A stretch of DNA of 64,000 bases from Chlorobiota bacterium (GTDB lineage: Bacteria; Bacteroidota; Ignavibacteria; OLB7), in assembly GCA_021296135.1 (NCBI GenBank), contig JAGWAZ010000002.1, forward strand, positions 1 to 64,000, written 5' to 3'. Positions within the stretch are counted from its first letter, which is position 1, and every line of letters starts with the position of its first letter. This document shows, one piece after another, positions 18,544-28,005 of this stretch. The notes under the pieces are model-generated. The model had not been told where the DNA came from and searched no databases. It was given only the letters and a program-made list of their open reading frames with translations. The position numbers and the translations under genes are program-made.

Positions 18544-18745
18544 TATTCATTTTACATCGGGATGAAACCAATGCTTACCTTATGCGCCTGAGAGAGTTAG
18601 AGTTCATAGAGTATGCCAGGAATAAGGCAAGAGTTGAAGAGGGGGGAAGAATGGTTGATTAGTTGGATAGTGAAATAGTTAGAGGGGATGTAAGAGTACC
18701 GTTTCCTCGCTACACACTACCAAAGCATGATATAGCACACGAAGG
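18544..18745 (+). other. Purine-rich intergenic spacer
   Basis: About 200 bp without a gene. The plus strand is strongly A/G-biased in the middle (GAGAGAGTTAGAGTTCATAG, GTTGAAGAGGGGGGAAGAAT) with loose repetition of AGTTAGAG/GTTGAAG units. It is similar in texture to spacers at 30452, 39454 and 44203. Confidence 0.4.
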
Positions 18746-21700
18746 ATGCAACAGAAGATATATAGAGCTGCGAAGGTATTGGCAAAGCTTGGCGTTCTGA
18801 TGATCGCTCTGCTTTCGTTCCTTGGTGCTTTTGCTGTTGCAATGACTCAATATTCACCTTTCAGGAAATGGGCAATAGATCAAGGACTTGATGCTGCCAA
18901 CAAAGCCTTGGCCGGAAATCTCTCAGTCGAAGAGATTGAAGGAAATTTCCTGACCGGGTTAACAATCAAAAATGCCTACTTGAACGCAGCCGATACCCCC
19001 CTTGCCGTTATTCCTCGGATTTCGTTGCAGTATCATCTCATTCCATTCTTTGAAGCCAAGACCATCCAGGCCTCGGTTATCTTTCACAACCCTGAACTCT
19101 ATTTGCATAGGGATCAGGATGGTATCTGGAATTTTACACAGATTGCGCAACCCCCTGAGGAAGAAGAGGATAAACCTCGCCAGCCATTGGAATGGATCTT
19201 TGATATTCAAAACCTTGAAATCAGAGATGGCGTCGTCGAGTTCAATGACGAGACAACTCTACCATTCAACTCTGAGAACAACCGATTGAACTTGCTGGGT
19301 TCGCGACTTTACCGTTTCAATCTTGCACTCGGCGGATGGATTTCTGAGACGGAGCAGCAGATCGATGTAGAGCATCTCTCATTCTTGATTGACGATGTAG
19401 ATCTGAGCCTTGTCGAGCTGTCCGCGGGAATTGCTGTAGACGACAAAGGGCTTCACATAGATGGTCTTCATATCGAAACCGAAAGAAGTTACCTCGAGTT
19501 GAATCTCTCAATCGACTCCGTCGATATCTTTGACTCGACACTGGCTACATCGTGGAGAGGATATCCATTCAGTGTGAGGATGAGTGGCAAACGAGTCGAT
19601 ACCCGTGAACTGATCACTCTCCTGCCATCGCTTGGTTTCCTTGGTGGAGTTATCGGCGTTGACCTTGAGGCTTCGGGGGTCTTTTCCGATATCCTTGTTA
19701 ATCGTGTTGATCTTGAACTGGAACGGTCCCGACTGACTGGAAAAGCTCGCTTACGAGATATTGATAACTCTGTTCGTTCTCGCATTGATGCTGAATTTAC
19801 CGACTCACGTCTTTTCTACAGTGATGCCTCCGTTCACATTCCTGGCATTTCGATTCCTGATCTGAGCTATCTCGCAGAAGTAGAGGTTGAGAAGTTGACC
19901 TACTCGGGAACCTCGCGGGATTTTGTTTCTCTCTTTGATCTTTCTTCTGCAGTTGGTCGAATCAGGGGTGGAGGAGGAATGAACTTTAGTGATTTTCCCG
20001 TCTGGAGAGTTGATGCTGTAGTTGAGGAAGTTAATCCCGGGCCACTTCTTGGATCGGATGAATATGAAGGAAAGGTCTCAGCACGATTGGTTGCTGAAGG
20101 GCAAGGGTTTACGCCGGAGGCAATGTCGTCGCGGTTCCGGCTGATTGGTGGTTCCTCGCAAGTAGGGCCTCGGACTATCGAGCGACTATGGGTAGATGGT
20201 TCGTTCGGTAATGGCGGAATCCTGTCGCTCGATACAGCCATGATTGCGTGGGGAAATGAGACTCAGTCCTACATCCCGGAAATGATTGGGCTAGATCCCC
20301 TTGAACAGCTTCTTCAGGATCAGAGAATCCAACCAATGACCGGTAGCTTCGCGGAACGTCTTGTGTTCTCCGAAGCTGATGCGGCTGTCATCGATGGTCT
20401 TCCATCACTTCGCGCAAGCGGTTGGTATGATGTGAGGGAGTCTGGGCTTCCTAAATACAGGGGAGCGGTTGAGACGGACAGACTCAACCTGGCCGACATT
20501 ACTCTTAACCCCGAGCATGAAACAGAACTCGGGCTGACGTTGGTTGTTGAAGGGATTGGACTTGAACCCGATCTGATGGACGGAACCGCCCGGCTTCGTG
20601 TGACCGATGCAGTGCTTCCCAGCGGAGTCGCGCTTCGACCATTTGGTGTTGATGTCACTCTACATCGCAATGAAAATGAACGACATCTCGCGTTGAACTC
20701 TGATTTTCTTGATGCCCGGGTAGAGGGAATCTGGAGATTTGAGTCTCTTCTTCCGGCGCTTACCGGTGGATTCAAGAAGTTGGTTAACTATATCTCACGT
20801 AAAGGGACATATAGTTCCGATGAGTTCGATTTTATCCTCGCAGATGATTTTGAGATAGAGCCGATCCTTGTTGAGTATGAGTTTATGCCAAGAGACCTTT
20901 CACTACTCAAAGCATTTATTCAGGGAACGACAATTCAGATGGATGCATCATTAAAGGGAACAATCACAGGAACCTCGCAGCTTCTGGGCATTACTGCGCG
21001 GGGTGAGATAAATGAGTTTAACTATGAGAATGGAGATCAGGATGTCAAGTTTGGGGGGACTACTGTCGACGCAGAGATCTGGAACATCAGCTCCGGTTCA
21101 ATGGATGATCTTCTCGATGCTGAAATTGCTCTGCGTAGTGACTCCCTGATATATGTGAATGATCTGAGAATTGCTTTACCCCACCTTGATCTCTCTTTCA
21201 GGGATGGGTTGTTGACTGCGAATGGCGCAACCATGATTGATAATACATACTCGGTCGCTCTTGATGGGAAAATTGATGTGTTGGATGATAGAGGGTATGC
21301 AGTTGCAATGGATACCTTGATTGTCGGTTGGTCCCGTGGCTTGAAGTGGCGAAATATCGATCCGGTAAGATTTGTTCTTGCAGATGAGAAGGTCGACATT
21401 GAATCGTTCCGTCTTGTTCGTGAGGGGGCGGAGCTCATTTCAATAACCGGAGAGTTTCTTGACTATAACCGATTTGATGAGCTGCGTGTATCAGTTACTG
21501 GCACATCGCTTGAAGCTCTTCAACCTTTTATTGTTGATCCTAAAACACTGGAGATGCTTGAAACGCTCTCCGGAAGCTTGCAAGACCTTGATGTAGTTGT
21601 GAATGGAACACTTGATGCTCCGAAAATCAAGGGACATCTGAATGTAGATGGACTAAAGTATACTAACATACAGATAGGGGATCTGGAACTTGATATTGAC

Positions 21701-23485
21701 TATCGGGATCAGAATCTTACTGGAAAGGTTCGTATCCTGCGTCCTCTTACAATCGATGCTCTTTCCAATGTCTCCCTGGCGACAGTGAAGATAGAGTCGT
21801 TCCCCATCGATCTGGCAATGGCCTCGCGAGATGAGCGGATTATTACCGGAAAACCTGTTCTGATTACGGCCCAGACCAAGGAATTGCCACTCGCAATTGT
21901 TGGACCGTTTACTCCAAGCCTTGTTATCCAAAGGGGGACTGCCAACCTGGACTTTACCCTGAAAGGCAGCTATCCAAGGCTGACCTATTCGGGTAATGGG
22001 AGAATCAATGATGGTATAATGACAGTGGAGACAACAAACATCTCCTACATAGCCAACGGGAAGTTTGAATTCCGTGAGAACAGAGTTGACATTACAGGTG
22101 TTGTTCTGAACAATCTTCCCAGCGATTATCCGAGGGGAGTGGCACGAGCAAATGGTAGCATCCGTTTTGATGGATTTATCCCTGAACTGTTTGATGTTAA
22201 CATCCGTACGGGAGATGAAGGTCTTCTTGTCCTGAGTGATGCAACACAGACTGTAAACGATGCTTACTACGGTGACCTTGTGGTAGCAACCCAAGAGAAT
22301 ATCCTTCACTTTGGTGGGTCGTATGCTGAACCAACCTTGACCGGCGAAATCGTGGTTCTCAACAGCAGCCTGAAGTATCCCTATCGGGAAACGTCTGCTG
22401 CATTCGTTGATCACGTTGAGTTCACTGAATATGATGAATGGGTATCTCAAAGAGAAAAACAGTACGGACCAATTCTCTCTGATGAGCAACTCAAAGAGAA
22501 TGAAATAAAGGCTCCCGATGAATTGAAAGGAGCAGATGCAGATTCGATCCAGCCGGATGGACTTGCAAAGACAGTCGACCAGATGCAACGGCAGTCAGAC
22601 GCCGGAATATCGAAACCGATCCCACGAGGAACCTTTGCCGACAGACTACGGACAGACCTTCGTATCTCGCTCGAGAGTGGAGCAACGATCATTGTTGAGA
22701 TCGGACCGCTCCAGGAACTCCGCCTAAATCTTGTCAACGATGGATTGCCCCTTGATTTCAAGATGAAAGGACGTGATATGTCGTTGCGAGGAACAGTTCG
22801 TCTTGTTGAGGGATCGAAGTTTATCTACTTAAAGACATTCGATGCGCGAGGAACCGTCAGTTTTGAGGAGGATATAGAGAATCCCTCGTTTGATATCAGC
22901 GGTGTATGCCAAGGGCGTCACACTAGTACCAACGAATCGTTTACTGTCACTGCTCGATTGACCGGGACGCGGGAGAAACCTGAGCTCGACTTTTCCTATT
23001 CGATTGGAGGTGTTACCGCGGTTGATGATAAAGAGCGTGTGCTTGCTAATGCAAGTGCGCTTCTGTTGACCGGACGGAGAATTTCAGAGGTTGAAGGGGG
23101 AGCAATTGGAGTTCTTTTTGAGAATGCGCTCCAGGATTTTTCAAGCGCTGCTGTAAGCGTTCTGTTAGATGACATTTTCAGTGATTTTGGCGTTGATATT
23201 AACCTCGGCAACTCAGTTGATCCGGCTGAAGCAGAAGTCAACGTTGTTCGCCAGCTTAGCGAAATTCTTTTCAGATATGATGCCAAAGTCAGATCACCGG
23301 AAAGCGGTACCATTTCAATAGAAATCCCGATCTCAGTTCTGATTGATCCCATCAAATTGAACAATCTTGTCCTTGAGCTTCAGCGTGAAGTGCTTGATAA
23401 GTTTGAAAGTGGAGGGACAGGTCCCACCACTACCGAGGGAGAAGACATCTTTCGGCTTCGTATCGGTCTGAAGGAGACATGGTAA
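18746..23485 (+). CDS. TamB-like translocation/assembly protein (DUF490)
   Basis: 1579 residues. A single N-terminal membrane helix (residues ~10-32) anchors a long, almost entirely beta-strand protein of AsmA/TamB type. The C-terminal ~400 residues form the TamB/DUF490 domain: MSLRGTVRLVEGSKFIYLKT, ENPSFDISGVCQGRH, VTARLTGTREKPELDFSYSI, and a strand-rich end finishing in KETW. TamB-type proteins span the periplasm and are linked to outer-membrane protein assembly or phospholipid transport. Length is in the usual 1200-1700 range. No TamA/Omp85 gene is adjacent. A charged insert (YGPILSDEQLKENEIKAPDE) sits before the C-terminal domain. The large antisense ORF at 21653-22588 is a shadow. Confidence 0.87.
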   Translation: MQQKIYRAAKVLAKLGVLMIALLSFLGAFAVAMTQYSPFRKWAIDQGLDAANKALAGNLSVEEIEGNFLTGLTIKNAYLNAADTPLAVIPRISLQYHLIPFFEAKTIQASVIFHNPELYLHRDQDGIWNFTQIAQPPEEEEDKPRQPLEWIFDIQNLEIRDGVVEFNDETTLPFNSENNRLNLLGSRLYRFNLALGGWISETEQQIDVEHLSFLIDDVDLSLVELSAGIAVDDKGLHIDGLHIETERSYLELNLSIDSVDIFDSTLATSWRGYPFSVRMSGKRVDTRELITLLPSLGFLGGVIGVDLEASGVFSDILVNRVDLELERSRLTGKARLRDIDNSVRSRIDAEFTDSRLFYSDASVHIPGISIPDLSYLAEVEVEKLTYSGTSRDFVSLFDLSSAVGRIRGGGGMNFSDFPVWRVDAVVEEVNPGPLLGSDEYEGKVSARLVAEGQGFTPEAMSSRFRLIGGSSQVGPRTIERLWVDGSFGNGGILSLDTAMIAWGNETQSYIPEMIGLDPLEQLLQDQRIQPMTGSFAERLVFSEADAAVIDGLPSLRASGWYDVRESGLPKYRGAVETDRLNLADITLNPEHETELGLTLVVEGIGLEPDLMDGTARLRVTDAVLPSGVALRPFGVDVTLHRNENERHLALNSDFLDARVEGIWRFESLLPALTGGFKKLVNYISRKGTYSSDEFDFILADDFEIEPILVEYEFMPRDLSLLKAFIQGTTIQMDASLKGTITGTSQLLGITARGEINEFNYENGDQDVKFGGTTVDAEIWNISSGSMDDLLDAEIALRSDSLIYVNDLRIALPHLDLSFRDGLLTANGATMIDNTYSVALDGKIDVLDDRGYAVAMDTLIVGWSRGLKWRNIDPVRFVLADEKVDIESFRLVREGAELISITGEFLDYNRFDELRVSVTGTSLEALQPFIVDPKTLEMLETLSGSLQDLDVVVNGTLDAPKIKGHLNVDGLKYTNIQIGDLELDIDYRDQNLTGKVRILRPLTIDALSNVSLATVKIESFPIDLAMASRDERIITGKPVLITAQTKELPLAIVGPFTPSLVIQRGTANLDFTLKGSYPRLTYSGNGRINDGIMTVETTNISYIANGKFEFRENRVDITGVVLNNLPSDYPRGVARANGSIRFDGFIPELFDVNIRTGDEGLLVLSDATQTVNDAYYGDLVVATQENILHFGGSYAEPTLTGEIVVLNSSLKYPYRETSAAFVDHVEFTEYDEWVSQREKQYGPILSDEQLKENEIKAPDELKGADADSIQPDGLAKTVDQMQRQSDAGISKPIPRGTFADRLRTDLRISLESGATIIVEIGPLQELRLNLVNDGLPLDFKMKGRDMSLRGTVRLVEGSKFIYLKTFDARGTVSFEEDIENPSFDISGVCQGRHTSTNESFTVTARLTGTREKPELDFSYSIGGVTAVDDKERVLANASALLLTGRRISEVEGGAIGVLFENALQDFSSAAVSVLLDDIFSDFGVDINLGNSVDPAEAEVNVVRQLSEILFRYDAKVRSPESGTISIEIPISVLIDPIKLNNLVLELQREVLDKFESGGTGPTTTEGEDIFRLRIGLKETW

Positions 23486-23620
23486 GCCTTAACATCCTCT
23501 CTGCCTTCTCTGAAACTCGTTCATCTACTCTGTTTCGTGATCACAGTTAAGCCCTCCGTATCTTTCCGGAGATATGAGCCGTGACGAACGGGAACGCCTT
23601 CACGAATTCAAAAAGTCTTT

Positions 23621-24754
23621 ATGAGTCTTTCAGTATATCCTGCTCGCTCATCTTCAGAGCGAAAACAGTTCATTACAATGGTCTGGGATCTGTATCAGGA
23701 CGATCCAAACTGGGTTCCGCCATTGATTGCCGATCGCAAGAAGCTCCTCAACGCGGAGAAAAATCCGTTCTGGAGACATGCTGATATGGAGATGTTTCTT
23801 GCAAAACAGGACGGAAAAATTGTCGGACGAATTGCGGCTATTATCAACTGGGCGCACAACCAGATCCATGAGGACAAAGTTGGGTTTTTTGGCTTTTTTG
23901 AGTCAGAAAACAAGGTTTCAACGGCTCATTCTCTCTTTGGAGCAGCAGCAGAATGGCTGGCCGAACGTGATATAGAGGTGATGCGTGGGCCTGTCAATCC
24001 CTCAATCAATGATGAGGTCGGGTTGCTTGTTGATGGCTTCAACGATCCACCACAAATCCTTATGAATTATAATCCGGAATATTACAGTGCTTTAATCGAA
24101 TCATATGGTCTTACAAAGGTCAAAGACCTATATGCTTGGAGACTGACACCCGATTTCCTTTCCCCGAAGCTTAACCGTGTACAGGAAGCTGTCCGTAAAC
24201 GTGAGAATCTGAAGGTTAGAACCTTTCGGTTCAGCCCAAAATCGGCCTTCAAAGAGGATATCGAGATTCTTAGAGAGATATACAACAGAGCCTGGGAACC
24301 GAATTGGGGAGCGGTAAAAATGAATCGTGACGAGTTTAATGCGCTGGCAACCGATCTAAAACAGATGGCTGCAAAGGACCTTGTGTTGCTCGTTGAAGCA
24401 AACGCTCAACCAATCGGCTTTGCTTTGGCATTACCCGATATTAATCAGGCGTTGATACGTAACAGGAAAGGGGGAATGATTGGCGCTCTCTGGCATCTTG
24501 TAACAGGAAAGAAGCGTATAAAAAGGGGAAGAATCATTGTTTTGGGGGTTGCACCTGAGTTCCAACGGCGTGGGATAGATGGGGCACTCTATTATGAAAT
24601 CGGCACTCGTATGGTACATAACCATGGTTATGTCGAAGCCGAGGCTTCCTGGGTTCTGGATGACAACGAAATGATGAATCGGGCCGCAAAGATGTTGAAA
24701 GGCGAAATCTATAAGACCTACCGTTTGTACGACAAAACAATTAAAGAGAATTAA
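23621..24754 (+). CDS. GNAT-fold N-acetyltransferase family protein
   Basis: 377 residues. The N-terminal half begins with FITMVWDLYQDDPNWVPPLI, typical of a family of large GNAT-like proteins (YghO-like) of unknown substrate. The C-terminal half holds the acetyl-CoA-binding segment IIVLGVAPEFQRRGIDGALY (R/QxxGxx pattern) and the late EASWVLDDNEMMNRAAKMLKG. In some genomes relatives carry misleading names such as GTP cyclohydrolase. The middle region (IEVMRGPVNPSINDEVGLLV) is well ordered and conserved in the family. No operon partner: gaps of 135 and 98 bp flank it. Confidence 0.8.
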   Translation: MSLSVYPARSSSERKQFITMVWDLYQDDPNWVPPLIADRKKLLNAEKNPFWRHADMEMFLAKQDGKIVGRIAAIINWAHNQIHEDKVGFFGFFESENKVSTAHSLFGAAAEWLAERDIEVMRGPVNPSINDEVGLLVDGFNDPPQILMNYNPEYYSALIESYGLTKVKDLYAWRLTPDFLSPKLNRVQEAVRKRENLKVRTFRFSPKSAFKEDIEILREIYNRAWEPNWGAVKMNRDEFNALATDLKQMAAKDLVLLVEANAQPIGFALALPDINQALIRNRKGGMIGALWHLVTGKKRIKRGRIIVLGVAPEFQRRGIDGALYYEIGTRMVHNHGYVEAEASWVLDDNEMMNRAAKMLKGEIYKTYRLYDKTIKEN

Positions 24755-24852
24755 GTCTCCACATAACACGTTCGGCACACTTTTCGCCGTCATGGAGGAC
24801 AATGATTGTAAGCAATAACACTCTCACGTGATTTGAGAGATTTTCTTTCGGA

Positions 24853-25848
24853 GTGGTAAGTCGAATTCGAATAATGTTGAAGGCAGATTTGAGTATTCTG
24901 TTGAAATATGCTGCAGCTCGTCGAACCCGGATATGGGCCTTGATCGTTGCTGGAGCTATCGGAATGTTTGCTTTTTCAGCCGATATGTTGCTGACAGCCG
25001 GAGCGGCTCCAGGCACGGATGAAGAAGAGACTCCGATTACACCCGAAATATCCGTCGATCTCGATTCGCTTTATTCGGCCAAAGCAAGTGAAGATGAAAC
25101 GGCCGATAGTAGCTACGTCGAGATTCTGGAACCACGGCATACAATTGAGGGGCATGTCAGTTGGTACGGCGGCAGATTTCATGGTCGCAAGACAGCTAAT
25201 GGTGAGCGATTTGACATGAACAAGATGACTGCTGCACACAAAAAGCTCCCCTTCAATACAATTGTCCGAGTGGTAGATACCAGAACTGGCAAGGCAGTGC
25301 TCGTGCGGATCAACGATCGTGGCCCTTACATCAGAGGTCGCGTCCTCGATCTTTCGCGCGAGGCAGCTTCACGTCTTGGTATGAAAGGGCGTGGTACCAC
25401 CAGTGGACGTCTCGAGATGTTTAACGATGAAGAAAGAACTCTTCAGGTTGGAGACGAAGAACACGTTCTTCGGTTTGTGACCTTTGATAGGGACGTCAAT
25501 GGAGCAAAGCCTAACGGTTGGTCAGTGATGGTTATTGAGGCAGAGAGTTTTGATGAAGCTGTCAAAACACATAACGGGCTCACCGATGAGTATGACAAGG
25601 TCTTTCTGACACGAGTGATTGAAAATGGCGACACGCTCTGGAGAGTTTCAGTTGGACTCTACGATGAAGATCGCCTTTCACGTGGCCTGCATCTGGAACT
25701 TGTTGAAAACTATACCGACGCCGTAGTCATACAGTTTCAGGACGGATTTCCAGAGATACCCGCTCTCAGCAATGATGTAGCGGTAGAAGAGCTTAGCGAG
25801 GGAGAAAGTATAGCTAGCAGTCCGTTGAAAAAGTCGGAGAGTGAGTAG
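24853..25848 (+). CDS. rlpA: RlpA-like septal ring lytic transglycosylase with SPOR-like domain
   Basis: 331 residues. N-terminal membrane segment (WALIVAGAIGMFAFSADMLL), a linker rich in acidic residues, then the double-psi beta-barrel domain of RlpA (residues ~95-195): GHVSWYGGRFHGRKTANGE, LPFNTIVRVVDTRTGKAVLV, RINDRGPYIRGRVLDLSREA. These are the hallmark motifs of RlpA, which cleaves denuded peptidoglycan glycan strands at the septum. After it comes a SPOR-like repeat (WSVMVIEAESFDEAVKTHN ... WRVSVGLYDEDRL). It has a membrane anchor instead of the lipobox seen in E. coli RlpA. A GTG start at 24853 is used by the track; an ATG six codons later is equally plausible. Confidence 0.87.
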   Translation: MVSRIRIMLKADLSILLKYAAARRTRIWALIVAGAIGMFAFSADMLLTAGAAPGTDEEETPITPEISVDLDSLYSAKASEDETADSSYVEILEPRHTIEGHVSWYGGRFHGRKTANGERFDMNKMTAAHKKLPFNTIVRVVDTRTGKAVLVRINDRGPYIRGRVLDLSREAASRLGMKGRGTTSGRLEMFNDEERTLQVGDEEHVLRFVTFDRDVNGAKPNGWSVMVIEAESFDEAVKTHNGLTDEYDKVFLTRVIENGDTLWRVSVGLYDEDRLSRGLHLELVENYTDAVVIQFQDGFPEIPALSNDVAVEELSEGESIASSPLKKSESE

Positions 25849-25890
25849 AGAATGCTTAGCGTAGCGTATAGTCCCTTTACGCATATCCGA

Positions 25891-25909
25891 CCTGCCTGCA
25901 GCAGGCAGG
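25891..25909. repeat. 9-bp perfect inverted repeat upstream of transposase stump
   Basis: CCTGCCTGC-A-GCAGGCAGG. It lies 21 bp before the transposase start codon and may be part of the element's end or a leader hairpin. Confidence 0.5.
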
Positions 25910-25930
25910 CGCACAGAAGGAGTCCGTTGT

Positions 25931-26164
25931 ATGTCGATGAGCAAGCGTCGAGAAAGTCAGCAGCAGCAGATGTGGGTGCAGACACAGGACCTGCCCGAGG
26001 CGCCGGGACATCCGTTTTATACCCAACTCAATACGCTGCTGGCATCGCATCGATTTGATGCGTTTACGCCGGGGTCACAAGATTACTCTCGATGCAATCA
26101 GGCCATTGATGGCCTTGGCCTCAATCTACAGAGTCTCTTTCGGCGAATGAGAATCAAGAAGTAA
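25931..26164 (+). pseudogene. N-terminal stump of a DDE transposase (IS1182/IS5-like)
   Basis: A good ribosome site (AGAAGGAG) and ATG open a reading frame whose first ~45 residues match the start of IS1182/IS5-type transposases: QMWVQTQDLPEAPGHPFYTQ, then LNTLLASHRFDAF. In such proteins FDxFVE continues into a ~400-residue DDE domain. Here the match ends exactly at DAF, inside the first bases of the 34-bp core shared with position 379, and the rest is unrelated. So only the 5' end of the IS survives, fused to a REP-like element. The 77-residue ORF is unlikely to be functional. Confidence 0.65.
26060..26093 (+). repeat. REP-like element, copy 2 (right half only)
   Basis: 34 bp identical to 379-412 except one base. 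Only the right arm of hairpin B is present; the left arm (CCCCG) is replaced by transposase coding sequence, with GCGTTT common to both sides of the join. Thirteen bp downstream is a further palindrome, GGCCAT-TG-ATGGCC. Confidence 0.6.
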
Positions 26165-26250
26165 GGTGGGCAAGGGAAAGATTGTAGGCTGATCTATTCC
26201 TTCGTAGTTTAAAAGTCATCGGAATGTAGAACGTTTGAGTTTGAGTAATA

Positions 26251-26874
26251 ATGCCACGTCGATTTGTTTCCAATCGAGATGAAACTGTGCGGATGTTCCA
26301 GAATGATTTCATGGAATTTTTTTCACATATTCATCCGTCAATACCTGTTGTCGTCTTTCTGCCAATCACGGTCTGGATAATTTGGTTGGCATCGTCAGTT
26401 AATGGTTTATCAATACTCTCAATTCTTGGCCTGTTTCTGCTCGGCCTCTTCTTCTGGACGTTTATTGAATACATATTACATCGTTTTATCTTTCACTATG
26501 AACCGAAGACCAAGATCGGTAAACGTCTTCACTTTGTGCTCCATGGCGTCCATCATGATTACCCCCAGGACTCAACACGACTGGTGATGACTCCTACCGT
26601 CAGTTTGCCATTGGCTGCATTCTTCTACGGCGTCTTCTGGCTGGCATTCGGTTCCGAATATGTCAACGGGATTTTTGCCGGAATGACCTTTGGCTATATG
26701 TGCTATGATCTCATTCACTATGCGGCACACCATTTCAAGATGAACAGAGGCATTGGAAAATGGCTGCGACAGTATCATATGCGCCATCATTATCAGAATG
26801 AAACAGCCAAATATGGAGTAAGCGTTCCACTTTGGGATTACGTCTTTGGAACAGTCGAGAAAAGGAAAAAGTGA
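26251..26874 (+). CDS. Fatty acid hydroxylase superfamily protein
   Basis: 207 residues with four hydrophobic segments and the complete di-iron histidine set of the FA hydroxylase/sterol desaturase superfamily: HRFIFH, HGVHHDYP, HYAAHH and RHHYQ. The spacing and the DYPQDSTRLVMTP stretch resemble sphingolipid/fatty acid 2-hydroxylases (FA2H/Scs7 type) more than sterol desaturases. Predicted to hydroxylate the alpha carbon of an acyl chain, possibly in LPS lipid A, ceramide or ornithine lipids; the substrate is unknown. The ATG at 26251 fits; 2-hydroxy acids are common in Bacteroidota membranes. A terminator follows directly. Confidence 0.87.
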   Translation: MPRRFVSNRDETVRMFQNDFMEFFSHIHPSIPVVVFLPITVWIIWLASSVNGLSILSILGLFLLGLFFWTFIEYILHRFIFHYEPKTKIGKRLHFVLHGVHHDYPQDSTRLVMTPTVSLPLAAFFYGVFWLAFGSEYVNGIFAGMTFGYMCYDLIHYAAHHFKMNRGIGKWLRQYHMRHHYQNETAKYGVSVPLWDYVFGTVEKRKK

Positions 26875-26900
26875 GAAGTGCAAAAGAAGAAAAAGAAAAG

Positions 26901-26939
26901 GGCGCGTCGTTAATAGTAAACGATGCGCCTGTTTTTTTT
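26901..26939 (+). terminator. Terminator after the fatty acid hydroxylase gene
   Basis: Stem GGCGCGTCGTT / AACGATGCGCC (11 bp, one G-U pair), short AATAGTA loop, then eight T. Textbook rho-independent terminator. Confidence 0.9.
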
Positions 26940-26979
26940 GACGTTCGACTCTTAACTCCCGACCCTTGACTCAGAGCCC

Positions 26980-27450
26980 TTACTTCGTCTTCCGCAACGA
27001 CGTCACGATATTCCACTCCTTCTTGGTCACTGGCTGCACTGAGAGGCGAGATCCTTTCTTGGTGACTACCATCTCTTCAAGTCCTTTGGTCTCTTTAAGC
27101 TCATTAAGGGGAATCAGAGTATCGAATTTGCTCACGAACTTTACGTCGACCATCATCCACCGAGGGTTATCGGGCGATGCTTTTGGATCGCAGTGTATAT
27201 CATTCGGATCGAACTGTGTATGATCGGGATAGCCCTCTTTAATGATTTCCATGACTCCAGCAATCCCAGGTGGCTCAGCGTTTGAATGATAGAAAAAGGC
27301 AAGATCGCCCGGCTTCATATCGTCCCGCATGCTATTCCGAGCCTGGTAATTTCGCACGCCGTCCCAGAACGTAGTCCCATCTCGTTTCAGGTCATCAATT
27401 GAATAGCTTCCCGGTTCGCATTTCATGAGCCAGTATTTTCGAGTCGACAT
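26980..27450 (-). CDS. EVE domain protein (thymocyte nuclear protein 1-like)
   Basis: 156 residues, essentially one EVE domain. Motifs: YWLMKCEPGSYSIDDL at the start, WDGVRNYQARN, MRDDMKPGDLAFFYHSN, and PRWMMVDVKFV. EVE belongs to the PUA superfamily and binds modified bases in DNA or RNA; in prokaryotes it is linked to modification-dependent restriction or RNA-modification biology. Here it stands alone, with no nuclease partner, convergent with the hydroxylase gene. Confidence 0.93.
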   Translation of the reverse strand: MSTRKYWLMKCEPGSYSIDDLKRDGTTFWDGVRNYQARNSMRDDMKPGDLAFFYHSNAEPPGIAGVMEIIKEGYPDHTQFDPNDIHCDPKASPDNPRWMMVDVKFVSKFDTLIPLNELKETKGLEEMVVTKKGSRLSVQPVTKKEWNIVTSLRKTK

Positions 27451-28005
27451 AGCTAGTAAAATGATAATGGATAGTGAATATTAAGACTCCAAATTTAAAA
27501 CTTAGATGTGTGATGTGAGAGAGTCTGAATTATCAATCGGTTATCTTTAAACTTGTCTCTTGGAGTCTCTTCTATCAAGTAGAGACGTTAAAGTTATAAT
27601 ACTACATATTTTCTAAGTCCATCGGACTGCTCTAACCAATGCTCGAAGGCAAACGCGTGCGATTGCGGACCTGCTCAATCCAATAGCCAATCTCTGAGCC
27701 TGCATCCTCAACTGATCGGACGATGATGCGAACAAGCAACTCGACTTCCAGTTACGCGAAGAAGCTCTCACTACCGGTGGTATCCCAGCAATTTTCCCGA
27801 CGATTCCTGCTTTCGTTCTACACCCCAACTCGCAAGCAGTCCGCGAAACTCCCCAGGGCTGTCAAGTTCTGTGCTGAAAACGGGGCCTCTCTTGCCTGAC
27901 CAATTTGTTTGCATCTACCATTTGGCTTCTTTATGTTTAAGGAATTCATCTGCAAAATATCCAAAATTCTTACTTGTAAGAGCGTTGTTGAAGGAGATTT
28001 GAGCA
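27451..28005. other. 555-bp stretch without an assignable gene
   Basis: 27451-27600 is AT-rich and gene-free. 27600-27900 is more GC-rich and has ORF-like runs in two frames: a plus frame containing LDFQLREEALTTGGIPAIFP and a 71-residue minus-strand ORF. None has a start/stop layout or a family I recognise, so it may be a decayed gene. The last ~100 bp contain the holB leader with GAAGGAG before the GTG start. Confidence 0.35.

Noticed and set aside
21653-22588. 311-residue ORF antisense to the TamB-like gene
   Set aside because: Cys/His/Ile-rich composition without domain features; lies wholly inside a well-supported gene on the other strand.
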